Below, piece after piece: positions 44,001 through 54,769 of a DNA stretch of 64,000 nucleotides (the first letter of the stretch is position 1; every line of letters begins with the position of its first letter). The stretch comes from Rhynchopus sp. YZ270_cl-10 (lineage: Eukaryota > Euglenozoa > Diplonemea > Diplonemida > Diplonemidae), in contig OZ037840.1 in assembly GCA_964035575.1 (NCBI GenBank), forward strand, positions 248,001-312,000, in the 5' to 3' direction. The notes under the pieces are model-generated. The model made no database searches. It was not told the origin of the DNA and saw only the letters and a program-made list of their open reading frames with translations. A program made the translations under genes and the position numbers.

Positions 44001-47000
44001 GGCCCCATGCGTTGTCCAGTGCCTTCTCAAGTTCTGTGCGGGCAGCAGGCTCAAGCGTCGGATCGTTAAGCGCTTCAATAGCTGCATTGTGCAGGTCTCC
44101 GTTCGCCTGTTGGTATGTTTGAAAGCATTATTTTTGTTGTATCAACAGCCACCCTATCCACGCACGGGTTCTGTACAATACAGTATACAGTTGGACAAGA
44201 AACTTGGCGACCAAAAAAAATTGGCGGATTTTGGGGGTTTTCTTGCAATTGGCGACTTTTTTGGTCGCCAATATTACTTGTCCAACTGTAAATCTTAACG
44301 TACACTCTGTTGATTCTAAAAACGGGGGAGGGTAAAAAATTGCGGTAAATTGGGGAAGAGGTTGAAAAGTTGGAACGCTTCCTCACCCCTCCCAGATCAC
44401 ACACAGTGTACAATACAGTATAAAGCAAAGTCGCCCCCGAAGGGCTAAAATGAAGTTCGAAAGGTATGCAGATCAGCCCAATGGGGAGAGAGAGAAATTA
44501 CGTCCGGTCGGCTGTATTGTTAAACGTAAGCTTCTCATATGGAAGTCTTTGAAAGTCAAGCTCTCAGAGGTGGGACATGGTGCATACCTGATCGACAGCG
44601 CGTGCAGCAGCCTGCATGTCGCTTGCGTTGCCAGCAGGGGTGTCGGGCTTGGCCATGACCTCTTTGATGGCAGCGGCAGGCTTGCCTTCTTCGAGGGCGG
44701 CTTGCTGTTCGGGTGTCTGTGGGGTGGTGGTTGTGGTTGTAGTTTTATTTCCCAACCCAACAATGATAAAAACGTGAAAATAAAAGCAAAATCAGAATAA
44801 ATTTGATGTTTTTATGAAGCACTCAACGAAGTGTGCCGGCTCTCTGGAGTCACGGAGCCACCAACACTCCCCCAGTCTTTTTTCCTACGCTTCCAGGAAA
44901 ACTCGCGTATCCGACTAGGACCAGAACGTTTTTGACTTGAAATACAAAATCCCTCCAGTGTTACTGACTCATGACAACCGAAGAAGGCGCTCTTTCATTG
45001 CCAGACGTATTGCGCTACTCATACAAAAGAAAAAAGAGCAAAAAAACCCCATGAAGGGCACATACCAGAGCATCAGCATTCCACCTCTGCTCAGGCGCTG
45101 CTGCTGGCGTCAGTGCTTCCATGCCTCCCAGATCCCCTGGGAAGAAGTCGTTCTTTGCGTTGGTTTTGTCCTTCGCCTCTGGCGCACCACTAGCAGCAGC
45201 AGCAGCACCAACACCTGCAGCAGCCACCCCACCTCCGAGCAGCGGGTTCATCCCTTCCATGTCCCCGGGGCCGAAGGAGCCACCGCCACCACCCAACGCA
45301 GCAGGAGGTGCGCCACCGAGCAGTGGTTCCTGGTCAGGCGTCGCCTGCTCCTTCAGGAGAGGCTCCATCCCGTCCTTCGACCCGGGGCCGAAGGTGTTCC
45401 CGTTGCCTCCGTTCGCGCTGCCGCCAAAGTTTACCCCAGATTTGCCTTCGTTGATCTTGTGTGCTTCCATATCCGTGAGGTCGCCGCCACCCCATTCACC
45501 ACTGGGGGATTTCTTTGGTGGCGGGGCCTTCTTCTTCTTGAGGAGCAGGTAGAGGGCGAGCGCCAGGCAGCAGAGGATGAGGAGGATGAGGAGCAGGACG
45601 AGCCAGCCGAGGCACATCCCGCCTATCTCGAAGAGGAGGCAGTCGTTGCCGCCGCTGTTGCTGGTGGGGTCGGTTGCGCCTTGTGTTTCGCGGAGGCAGT
45701 CTGGGGGCTCGTAGCCGGGGTTGCAGAAGCAGCCGCCGGTGTTCCAGTCGCAGATGCCGTTGCTGGAGCAGTTGAGGGCGGCTTCGCAGTAGACCGTGCA
45801 GGAGACGCTGTGGACGCCGGGGGGGAACCAGTTGGGGAGGCATTCGCTGCAGTTGCTGCCGACGTGGTTTTGCTTGCAGTCGCAGCCGCCGTCCTCGCGG
45901 CAGGTGCCGCGGTTGTTGCAGTCCTTTGCTTGATCGCAGGTTGTGGAGATGCTGCAGTTGTCGCCTATCCAGTTTGTGTTGCAGTCGCATAGTCCGGTGC
46001 CCCAGGCGCATTTGCCGTTGTCGCTGCAGGTGGTGGTGGGCTCGCAGTAGATGGTGCATGCGTCGGTGCCGGTGCCAGGGGGGTAGAGGTTGGGCTCGCA
46101 TTCTGCGCAGTGCTTTCCGGTGAAGCCTGCGTTGCATTGGCAGATGCCGGTGGGGGAGCAGGTGCCTCGGTTGGAGCAGAGCTCGTCTGTGCATTCAATG
46201 GAGCAGTCGTCGTTGTACCAGTTGGGCTGGCAGTCGCAGACGGGGAGGGTCGAGTCCAGGTTGCATTCACCGTGGGAGCTGCAGTTGGCGCTGCGTTCGC
46301 AGAAGAGGTCGCAGCTAGGGGGGTTCGGCTGGGAGGAGTAGTAGTTCACCGCGCATTCGGTGCAGTTGTCGCCGCCAAACCCAGGCGTGGTGCACACACA
46401 GTAGCCCTGGTCGTTGCAGTTGCCTCTAGCGTTGCAGGTCGCATCGTCGTCGCAGTATTGGTTGCAGAAGCCCTCAGGGAAGTACTGCGGTGAGCATTTG
46501 TCGCATGTGGTTCCAGTGAAGTAGCCGTCCTGGAGGTTCTGGTAGCATTCGCAGCCCATATCCCCGCAGGTGCCGTGGTGGTTGCAGAAGGAGGGGGAGC
46601 AGATGAGGTTGCAGACACCGTCGGGGTAGAAGGTGGTTGCGCATTGGCCGCACTTAATGCCCGAGAAGGTGCCGCTGCCGCCTTTGGACATCTCGTCGCA
46701 GTCGCATTCGAAGTTGTTGCATTCACCGTGCCCAGAGCAGTAGGAGTCACGGCTGCAGGATTCGTTGCAGCCAGTGGTGGTCTGGTGGGGTGGGATGTGG
46801 TTGTTTGTTGATAGATTTAGAATGGTTAACGCCTGAACGGAGTATAGTGTGTGTACTATGTGGTGTACTATAAGATGCTTAAGATTTAGTCAAAATGGTG
46901 GAAAAGAGACGTTGAAAAGAGTGGGAAGCAAAAAAGGGGGAAGTGGGGGTTTTGTGGAGCTCTCGTGTAATGGGGTGGTTGGAAGGTTTTTCAGTTGGTT

Positions 47001-50000
47001 TTAATTGGTAAAGGTGTAAAAAAAAAAAAAGGGTGTCGAGAGCAAGCTTTTGGGGTGAGGAAAGGAAAGAAAGTGAAGTTATTAATGCAGGCACCTCCGA
47101 CAAAGAAAGTGAAGTTGATAGTGCAAACGCCTCTGGGACGCAGGCACTGACACTCCGCGGGTTATCGAACCCCGGAGTGTTGCGCATGGGAGTGGTTTAC
47201 AGGGAAAGAAAAGCGGGGGCGTATGCCCACAGGGCAGTCCATGAAGAGGGGACTCAGGGGGGGACTCTGAGGGGGGGAGGGGTGTGTGTTGCATACATAA
47301 CTACCCCGCCACTGTGGGTCGCATTGGCAGTAGTGCGGAATGGCGAGGACCCAGTCCTCAATGCATTCACCGTTCCCGCTGCAGTTGCCGGCCCTGTCGC
47401 AAGACTGTGGTGGTGGTGTAGTGTCGGATGCCCATTGAGTAATTCTTGCGCAGAATATGGCCCTTCGTTGTGTGCTGTGTTTACGAACACCGCTTCATAA
47501 AAACAATACTAGACAGGAGACAAGACAGTGGGCACGACACAGTTGCAACAGAGTTGCAACAACAAGATAACAGGTGGGGAAACGCTAACCTTCATGCTCA
47601 ACATGCTGACGAAAAAAAACACGCGGGGAGTTGTGGAAGCTCCAAAACTGCAACATTTTTTTTTCTGAGGACTTCAACAACACCTCGGGAGCGAAGGTGA
47701 CAAAAAAGGGGGCATTCTGAACAGCTTTTTTGGACGAAGTCGCATTTCCGTGTATAGGATGGCGGTTGGAGCAGACGTGTTCAGGAATAGGACAAAGAAC
47801 TGAAAGGCGACCGACACAGATGACATCTGAAATGAAGGGCAGTCTTGTCACCAAGACCATATGTATGGAGGCCTCGACCTTCCTACCCTCACCCCTGTCT
47901 ACAACGCATTGTTGAGCACCGCTTCGTCGCAATGGTTTGAGACGATCCAACAAACGCCTTCACAAAGACGTCACTGCCCACTATAAAGTGGTGAGCGAGA
48001 GGCTGTGCCAGTTGAAGGAGAAAGCGGGTGCGACCCGAAACCGCAGACACAGATATCTGATACGTGAGGACAAAGAAACGCGACGAGGGACATTGTGGTA
48101 TGACAAAAAAGTTTACGAAAGTAGTGTTGCAGGAGTCCTCCCCTTGAAATAGAAACATCATTTGTTCAAAACAAAAAGGTGTTATCAGATGACCCTAAGC
48201 CGTGCTTACGTTATCCAATGAATTTATTCAAAAAGGCAAAAAGTGAAGTTGGTAAATGCAAACCACCTAGGGTGTGGCACTAAGAAACATACCAAATCAC
48301 AGGCAGGATATTTGTAGAACGGGGCCATGCATTGGTCACATCTTGGTCCATCGAAATGCGGGTCACATTTGCACGTTCCGTCCATATTGCATACACCGTT
48401 CCCATTGCAGGTGTCCTCCGCCTTGCAGTAGATGCAGTCCGGGTATTTGAAGTGGTCAGCAGCACAGTCGTCGCAGGCTGCTCCCGTGAAGTTCGCGTCG
48501 CAGTTGCATTCACCAACACGGATGTCGGGGAGGCAGTCACCATGTGTCGAGCAGTTCAGGTCTCGTGTGCAGAACACATTGCACACCTTCTCTGGGAACA
48601 GACACACCCCGCTTGCCGCCGCTGCTCCAGGGAAATTCGCTTGGGTTAAAGGGCATTCAGCGCATTCGGTGCAGTTAGGGTTGACGGAAATATCCTTGAG
48701 TTGCGGTTCACATAGCTCGCATCTGGCCCCGGTGAAGCCGTCGAAGCAGGCGCAGGAGAGCGCGTTGCTGCATACACAGTTGTTGTCCAGCTCGCATTCC
48801 GCTGGAATGATGATGCTAACGTACATCGAGGCAACATTCCCAAAAATGTCGATCGCGAGAACCGACATCTTGTAGATCGTCCTTTCGAGGTATTTCATTT
48901 CAATCCGATCCGGGTGGTTTGCCACGATATGCGACCCCTTAAATTTAAATCTCCCTTCCGCCCCTCCATCCGTAAGCTGCCATTGCTTGATACGAACACA
49001 GCTTCCATTTGCGAAGAGCTCTCCAAAAGAGGCTTCCTTTGGAATGGCACGATACCAATCATGCTCGTGGTCTTCGGGCTCCCAATTCAAATCAAAACAA
49101 CCGTCCACAGGGCAAGCCAGCGAGGCGGGTTCTAACGCAAAGGTGATGTTCTGTCTGCTTGACCACAACGGAGGGGTGGAGGTATCGGACACGATGTACT
49201 CACATTCTTCGACATTGATTTCACCACTGTTCGACCGCGTAATCAGCTGCGCCTCTGGGGTGAATTCAAAGGACCCATCTGCCTGAATGACCAAAGTCGA
49301 TCCCTCCTTGCAAATATGGGTAGTCCCTGTACTCTGCGTCTGCGGATCCTGTCCAAACGTAGGGGCAACCTGAATGTTCATATTCTTGAGAAGCGGCGAC
49401 CAATCGTTTGCTAAGGCGCCTTCGAAGGCCGCAACGGTCATTTTCAGAAACTGATCTCTTCCTGGAGAGTTCCGTTCCACGCCGTAGAAATCCTCTGCAG
49501 TTACCGGTGCAGTTTGCCCCGGCTGAAGCTTAAAGAGACGTACATTCCCATAAATAACCCCATGCTGCGAGAGGTTGTACCAAGCAATCCTCCCTTTCCT
49601 CCAACCCTTCTTTGTGTTGGTCGCTGGGGGCACCGGAGTCACTGGTGAATAGCATTTTGCGTCGTTAACATTTGTTTGCGTATTTGCCTCGCATTTTACA
49701 ACAAGCTGCCATTGCTCAAAATTGAAAAGCTCCACCCCCGCGACAGCAATCGTAATACGCTCCTCAGAAAACAGAATCTGGAATGGATACTCAATCTTCT
49801 CCTCCCACCCATCGGAGTCGACCTGGTCAATCAGAAGGCACCCTACGTTCTCTCGGTTGGTCTGCGCGTTGTTTCCATTTGAGGTACGATACCAAAAACA
49901 GTCTCCAATCGTTCCTCCACTATGCGTAAAGTCCTGCACCGCGTGGGAGCCGTTGAGTTTCTGCAAAGTGTACTGTGAGTGAACGGGGTTCGGACCGGAG

Positions 50001-50410
50001 GCGCCCTTGCCTCCCCAAGAGAAGAGGAGACCGTCATACGTCCACTGATCGCTTGGGGTAGGTCCGTGGAAGCCGACTGCCATACCCAGAAAGTCATCAT
50101 CCGCCTTGACCGGGGATCCGTCGGAGTTTACCTGCGGTCTGACTGAAACGGTTCCGGTGATGACAACGTCAATGATGTCTTGATCCTCCGACATATAAAA
50201 CCCAGGTCCCGGTGTGTTCACATACTGCTTGACAGTTCTTCCTGCATCCTGAACCTCCCATCTCCCTTTCAGCCCAGCCTGCAGCCATGACGACATATCC
50301 AACCACGACTCTGACGCAGCCGAAGGACAATACGAAGTGTAATTAGCGGCGTTCGCAAACACGCTATCAATACACAGCACCGCAGCAAACCATAGGGTTA
50401 GCTGCCGCAT
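41034..50410 (-). CDS. Giant EGF-repeat transmembrane protein with GMDPL-repeat tail, six exons
   Basis: Minus-strand exons 50410-48293, 47404-47297, 46781-45066, 44716-44588, 44106-43990 and 43754-41094 join in frame to about 2,283 codons; all five introns are phase 0 (GTATGT/C...CAG). A signal peptide (RQLTLWFAAVLCIDSVFANA) starts the protein. Residues about 35-320 are beta-rich and resemble the thrombospondin C-terminal/L-type lectin fold (DDDFLGMAVGFHG, GVIYGNVRLFKL); a second beta domain follows. About a dozen EGF/laminin-type repeats span 537-1110. A membrane span (CLGWLVLLLILLILCCLALA) lies near 1130-1156, then KKKK. The cytoplasmic tail has repeats containing GMDPL or GMEPL, often preceded by WGPADL, each followed by helices ending LExAL. 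It ends in glycine-rich sequence. The last exon ends at a donor-like TCG|GTATGT (41094); without splicing it stops at 41034. Likely a surface adhesion or matrix receptor; tail function unknown. Confidence 0.85.
44188..44288. mobile_element. MITE of 101 bp in intron 4 of the giant gene
   Basis: Ends CAGTTGGACAAG and CTTGTCCAACTG with TTGGCGACCAAAAAA inverted inside, flanked by TA on both sides. TA duplication and short TIRs suggest a Tc1/mariner-type MITE. Confidence 0.7.
48186..48215 (+). repeat. Hairpin cassette (diverged), in intron 1 of the giant gene
   Basis: CAGATGACCCTAAGC, CGT, then GCTTACGTTATCC. It lies antisense to the gene it sits in. Confidence 0.4.
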
Positions 50411-50654
50411 GTTTTATATTCTCTCCGCTGTTAACAAAGAAGAAAAGGGGGGGTAAAAATGGGTCCCTTTTTAAGCCCTGAAAAACACCCTCTTTTTTTT
50501 GTGTAATATTCGGGGTATGTTTTACACCACCAAGAGAGGGGGGTGGTGGTGGGGGTGTGTGCTACCCACTCTGTGGAGGGGGTGTGGTGAAGGTGGTTGG
50601 GGGAGTTGAATGGGCTTGTGATGAAGTTGTTTTTTTTCACTTTTTTTGATATTA

Positions 50655-50751
50655 TTTGGTGCGGCTAAAGGGAGGTGCTATTTTGATTTTATGCTATGTT
50701 CTGCTACTTTCTGCTATTTTCTGCTATTTTGGGGTCGCCAGCCACACCAAA
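50655..50751. mobile_element. MITE of 97 bp with TTA duplication
   Basis: Ends TTTGGTGCGGCT and AGCCACACCAAA, with TGCTATTTT units inside, flanked by TTA on both sides (50652-50654 and 50752-50754). A related sequence lies at 30310-30380 next to the orphan coiled-coil exon. Confidence 0.65.
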
Positions 50752-51469
50752 TTATCGATGATTCTGTTTGGTTTATAAGATGAAGGCAATTCGAGTGGGG
50801 GTACACATCATGTACTGTCTAGGGTGTTATGTGACGAGGCTCATGAAGACAGAAGAACACTGCTGGCAAAAAAGGAACTGCTCGAGTAGCTATCAGGATA
50901 CACATCAGTACAGCTGGATTGTGTTCTGTATTACTATGGTTTGGAATCAGACTGAGTCAGACTGACTTTTGGGCCAGGCCGAGGATCGGACTCTTCTTGC
51001 ACTACGAGAGGGGTGCGAGAAGAGTCAATGTGACTCAGACTGACAAACCATGTATTACGATCGAGAAATTTATCATAATACAGTCATTATGGTGGTGGTG
51101 ATTGGGTGGGTTTCATGGCTGTATTCAACAAGGGGAAATCTTTTTTTATTTATTGCTTTTTTATCGCATCGACCAGCCTCCAAGATGGTAGGGTTCTGAC
51201 TACTCAATAATGCCATCCCTCCAAAAGGGGTTGGGAGTGAGGGGGGGGTGGGAGGTCAGTGTTGTGGGTTTTGGCATTTAAAACATTTAAAACGTTTCAA
51301 ATGTTTGCCGGTGGGGGAGGGGGTTTTAACTTGAACCAACTTAGGTCTGTTAGGAAGGCTGCTGACGGTCAAAAGGTTTTTGGAGAGGGAAAAAAAAAAG
51401 AAGGAAAAAAAAAACTGTGGAAGGATGAAGAATACCGCGATGCAGGGAAACAAAAGAAGAACGGATTAT

Positions 51470-51505
51470 AAGATGAACCTAAGCCTCTCTGTGCTTAGTC
51501 ACCTT
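51470..51505 (+). repeat. Hairpin cassette (CTCTCGT-loop family)
   Basis: AAGATGAACCTAAGC, loop CTCTCTGT, then GCTTAGTCACCTT. Three separate stem blocks pair (AAG/CTT, TGA/TCA, CTAAGC/GCTTAG). Confidence 0.65.
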
Positions 51506-51632
51506 GAAAAGAAAAGTGTGCTTCTTGTACACGCACAACAAAGATAGGCTCGCGGGGCATCTAACTGTTTCGCATTGTATTTTTGAGAAGGGGAGGGGTG
51601 GAATGGGACTCAGAAGCACATCAGTCAATTCG

Positions 51633-51663
<31 letters not shown>

Positions 51664-51720
51664 GAAAAAACAAAAGTATGCCAACAATATGCATTCAATA
51701 AATTGATAGCATAGGTTATA

Positions 51721-52496
51721 TGGTGTGGCTGAACCCAAAAAAAAGGGTATTATTTAGCAGTTTGTTAGCACTTTGTTAGCATGCATTTTTGGGGGGGTGG
51801 TGTATAAAAACTTTTTTCCCCACGGGTGTTGGAAAAAAAAATTTTTTTTTTCGTTGGTGAGCTTTTTAACGCCGGCATTTGCATTTCCGGAATCCGTCCG
51901 GCCAGTGGTGGGGTCAATTCGCCGAAATGGACAAGTTCTCGTTTTTGGTCAATTTCCGCAGTATACACAGTATACACAGTATACACAGTATACACAGTAT
52001 ACACAGTATACACAGTATACACAGTATACACAGTATACACAGTATACACAGTATACACAGTATACACAGTATACACAGTATACACAGTATACACAGTATA
52101 CACAGTATACACAGTATACACAGTATACACAGTATACACAGTATACACAGTATACACAGTATACACAGTATACACAGTATACACAGTATACACAGTATAC
52201 ACAGTATACACAGCATACTCAGGGGAAAACTCACTTTGTGGGCGCCGCAGGCGCACGGTACGCGTTTTTCGTGATTTTTTCCAGCCCCGTTCTGTGCGTT
52301 CTTTTGACTCAGCGAGTCGATTGCATTCAACGGTGGGGTCACACATGGGTATGCAAGAGTGGAGGCGCGCCAACAGGGGGAGTGGAAAAACCAAGGTAAA
52401 AAAATGTTTTTGTACACCACCCCTAAAAAAAGGGTATTATTTAGCAGTTTGTTAGCAGTTCTTTAGCAGTGAAATTTGCTGGTTTCAGCCACACCA
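51721..52496. mobile_element. TIR element with TATACACAG repeat, long-allele copy
   Basis: Ends TGGTGTGGCTGAACCC and GGTTTCAGCCACACCA, 5-bp duplication TTATA (51716-51720 and 52497-52501). It is inverted relative to 24060-24620. It interrupts a cassette whose intact form (AATAAATTGATAGCATAGG...GGGATCAACAA) is seen near 58695 and 61920. The difference in length from the other copy comes from the expanded 9-bp repeat. Confidence 0.85.
51961..52214. repeat. Minisatellite, about 28 units of GTATACACA
   Basis: A perfect 9-bp tandem repeat; every frame is open, giving artefactual YTV, SIH and CIL repeat proteins. Confidence 0.95.
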
Positions 52497-52617
52497 TTAT
52501 AGGGATCAACAAAAAAAAATGTTCCTAACTTTCTTTTTTATGTGGCATGTTTTGCAAAATATAAAAAGGGTGAAGTTGACATCAGCTAAACGCTTCAACT
52601 TTAAAAAAAAAAAATGC

Positions 52618-52650
52618 AAGATGAGTGTACCTCTCGTACACGCATATCTT
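52618..52650 (+). repeat. Hairpin cassette, clearest member of the CTCTCGT-loop family
   Basis: AAGATGAGTGTAC, loop CTCTC, then GTACACGCATATCTT: outer pairs AAGAT/ATCTT and inner stem GTGTAC/GTACAC. Across the family the loop (CCTCTCGTG or close) and outer words are conserved while inner stems differ but still pair (CTAAGC/GCTTAG, CTAAG/CTTAG, CGTGC/GCACG, ATG/CAT). Other copies are near 6989, 15227, 21050, 28300, 30138, 30844, 32909, 39824, 48186, 51470, 52934, 57577, 61561, 62073 and 63905. All are on the plus strand and bordered by A or T runs. They do not match any RNA family I know. Confidence 0.7.
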
Positions 52651-52933
52651 GAAAAGACAGAAAACGCTTTTTGATTTTTTTTTTTTTTTGTTTTTTTTAT
52701 TACTTGTTGTATTTTTTTTTAGACTACCATCACGGGATAGCAAGCCACGATTTCTTTTTTTTCTTCACAGGATTCCTAAAAAGAGAGAAACTAAAAAACC
52801 GGGTCTGGCAAAACGCACCGTATTTTTTGGTGTGCCATTTTTCGAAAACCACAAAAAAAATTTTTGTTTCGCATGACTTCTTTTGAAAAAGAAGTCACAG
52901 AAGAGGGGGAGGAAAGAAAAAAGAAAAGTTTGT

Positions 52934-52968
52934 AAGATGAACCTAAGCATATCATGCTTGGCCACCTT
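52934..52968 (+). repeat. Hairpin cassette (CTCTCGT-loop family)
   Basis: AAGATGAACCTAAGC, loop ATATCAT, then GCTTGGCCACCTT. Confidence 0.6.
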
Positions 52969-53356
52969 CAGGACTGGAAAGAAAAGAAAAAGAAGGGGAA
53001 AGAGAAAAAGCCAGAGTCACGTGCACACACTAAACTGCCTAGATTGTAGGTAGTGAAACACTAGTAACTCTGATAGGTAAAAGGGAAAAAGGCTTTTTCG
53101 TTGATTGCTCAATTACCCCTGTTGGAGGGGGGGTGGTTGGCGACCGTATCGGAGGAGCTATTTCTCCTTTAAAGCTACGCTTTGTAGGTATACAAATAAA
53201 AATGGAAATGAAAATAAATTTTTTTGGTGTGACTGAATGGGCCCGGGGTGGGGGGGCGCAAAAAGTGCGCAAGAAGTGCGAATCAGCCCTCGATTTTTTT
53301 TTTTCGTGTGGAGTGGAAAAAAAAGTGCGCAAAAAGTGCGAATCACCCCCTTTCAG

Positions 53357-54761
53357 CAGGGCATATCCTAAATATGAGGTCTGAGCGGCCAAATTTGCCA
53401 AAAGGGTGCAAAAAAAAAGGGGCGGATTTTTTTTTTTGATTTTTTTTCCAGGTTTCATCGTTGGTGGCGCTTTTAAACATCGGCATTTGCATTTCCGGAA
53501 TCCGTCCGGCCAGTGGTGGGGTCAATTTGCCGAAATGGACAAGTTCTCGTTTTTGGTCAATTTCCTCAGTACACAGTATACACAGTATACACAGTATACA
53601 CAGTATACACAGTATACACAGTATACACAGTATACACAGTATACACAGTATACACAGTATACACAGTATACACAGTATACACAGTATACACAGTATACAC
53701 AGTATACACAGTATACACAGTATACACAGTATACACAGTATACACAGTATACACAGTATACACAGTATACACAGTATACACAGTATACACAGTATACACA
53801 GTATACACAGTATACACAGTATACACAGTATACACAGTATACACAGTATACACAGTATACACAGTATACACAGTATACACAGTATACACAGTATACACAG
53901 TATACACAGTATACACAGTATACACAGTATACACAGTATACACAGTATACACAGTATACACAGTATACACAGTATAGTACACACGGGGTCCACCAATCGT
54001 TTGGATTGTCGACATTTCGCAGAGTCACCAAAGTGTAAGATTTTTTCGGCATTGGAAAGATTGGGCCATTTCTGAGAACTTCAATAAATCAGATCTCTGA
54101 GAGATTTGTTTTTAATTCCCATTTTCATGTCGCGAGTTTACGTGGAAACGCCTTTGAAACCGTGTGTTCTTTAAGGATTCTTTAGGCAAAACAGGCGTTT
54201 TGCACCAAAAACCACAAGTTTCAACACAAAACCCGGTTTTTTGGCCCAGACCCGTGTATGTGGCGCCGAAAACACGCTTGCGCGTTATCAGAACCCTGCG
54301 TGGGCCACACACGGTCGTGCACACGTGCCCTTTGCCTTGTCACACAACCCACGTTTTCACACCCAAAAACGACAAAGCCGTTTGTGGGCAAAAACCACCC
54401 AAAAACCCACACACAGGGGTTTGCGAGTGTTAAGGATTAGCAAACCCAAATATACAGTACACAGTACACAGTACACAGGTACACAAAAAACTAGAAAACG
54501 ACACTTCGCTGCGACCACGGGCCACCCCATAGGGGGTGAATTTTTTCACACCGAAAATGGTGTTTTTGGACTGTTTCGCACCAGATCTTTCCAAATATTT
54601 TTTTTACGGGCACTTTTGTCAAGTAGGTTTCCCCTTAGACCCCCTAGACCCCTCGTGCAAAAAAAGGGGGCAACGTGGGACCTTATAGCCGTGCAAAAAA
54701 AAGGGGCGCACTTTTTTTCAAAAACCCGCGGGTACCGGGTACAGACTTAGGATATGCCCTG
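53357..54761. mobile_element. hAT-like TIR element with expanded 9-bp minisatellite
   Basis: Ends CAGGGCATATCCTAA and TTAGGATATGCCCTG with a perfect 8-bp duplication CCTTTCAG (53349-53356 and 54762-54769). The segment 53485-53575 (CATTTGCATTTCCGGAATCC) and the repeat are shared with the elements at 24060 and 51721, although the TIRs belong to another superfamily. So the minisatellite unit has been exchanged between element families. No transposase. Confidence 0.87.
53576..53976. repeat. Minisatellite, about 44 units of CAGTATACA
   Basis: A perfect 9-bp tandem repeat, the longest of the three 9-bp alleles in the window. Confidence 0.95.
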
Positions 54762-54769
54762 CCTTTCAG

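Larger units (their letters stand above)
50411..51720. other. 5' flank of the giant gene and cassettes
   Basis: Presumed promoter region of the minus-strand gene (from 50411), with GGTGGTGGT-type repeats near 50540. It then holds a MITE (50655-50751), a CGCATCGACCAGCCTCC cassette near 51168, a hairpin cassette (51470-51505) and a (GA)n repeat (51632-51658). No gene. Confidence 0.45.
52497..53356. other. Intergenic tract with cassettes
   Basis: Two hairpin cassettes (52618-52650 and 52934-52968), a GACTACCATCACGGGATAGC cassette near 52722, and AAAAAGTGCGCAAGAAGTGC-type repeats near 53260-53345. No gene. Confidence 0.45.

Noticed and set aside
47118-47180. tRNA-like sequence with GGTTCGATAACC on the minus strand
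   Set aside because: It resembles a B-box promoter but there is no acceptor or anticodon stem; a tRNA-derived short repeat is possible but unproven.
16010-53976. Regular direct repeats as possible CRISPR arrays
   Set aside because: Units are 7-9 bp with no spacers; the sequence is eukaryotic.
51765-54075. Several frames of about 200 codons with YTV, SIH, YTQ or CIL repeats
   Set aside because: Products of the 9-bp minisatellites inside two TIR elements.
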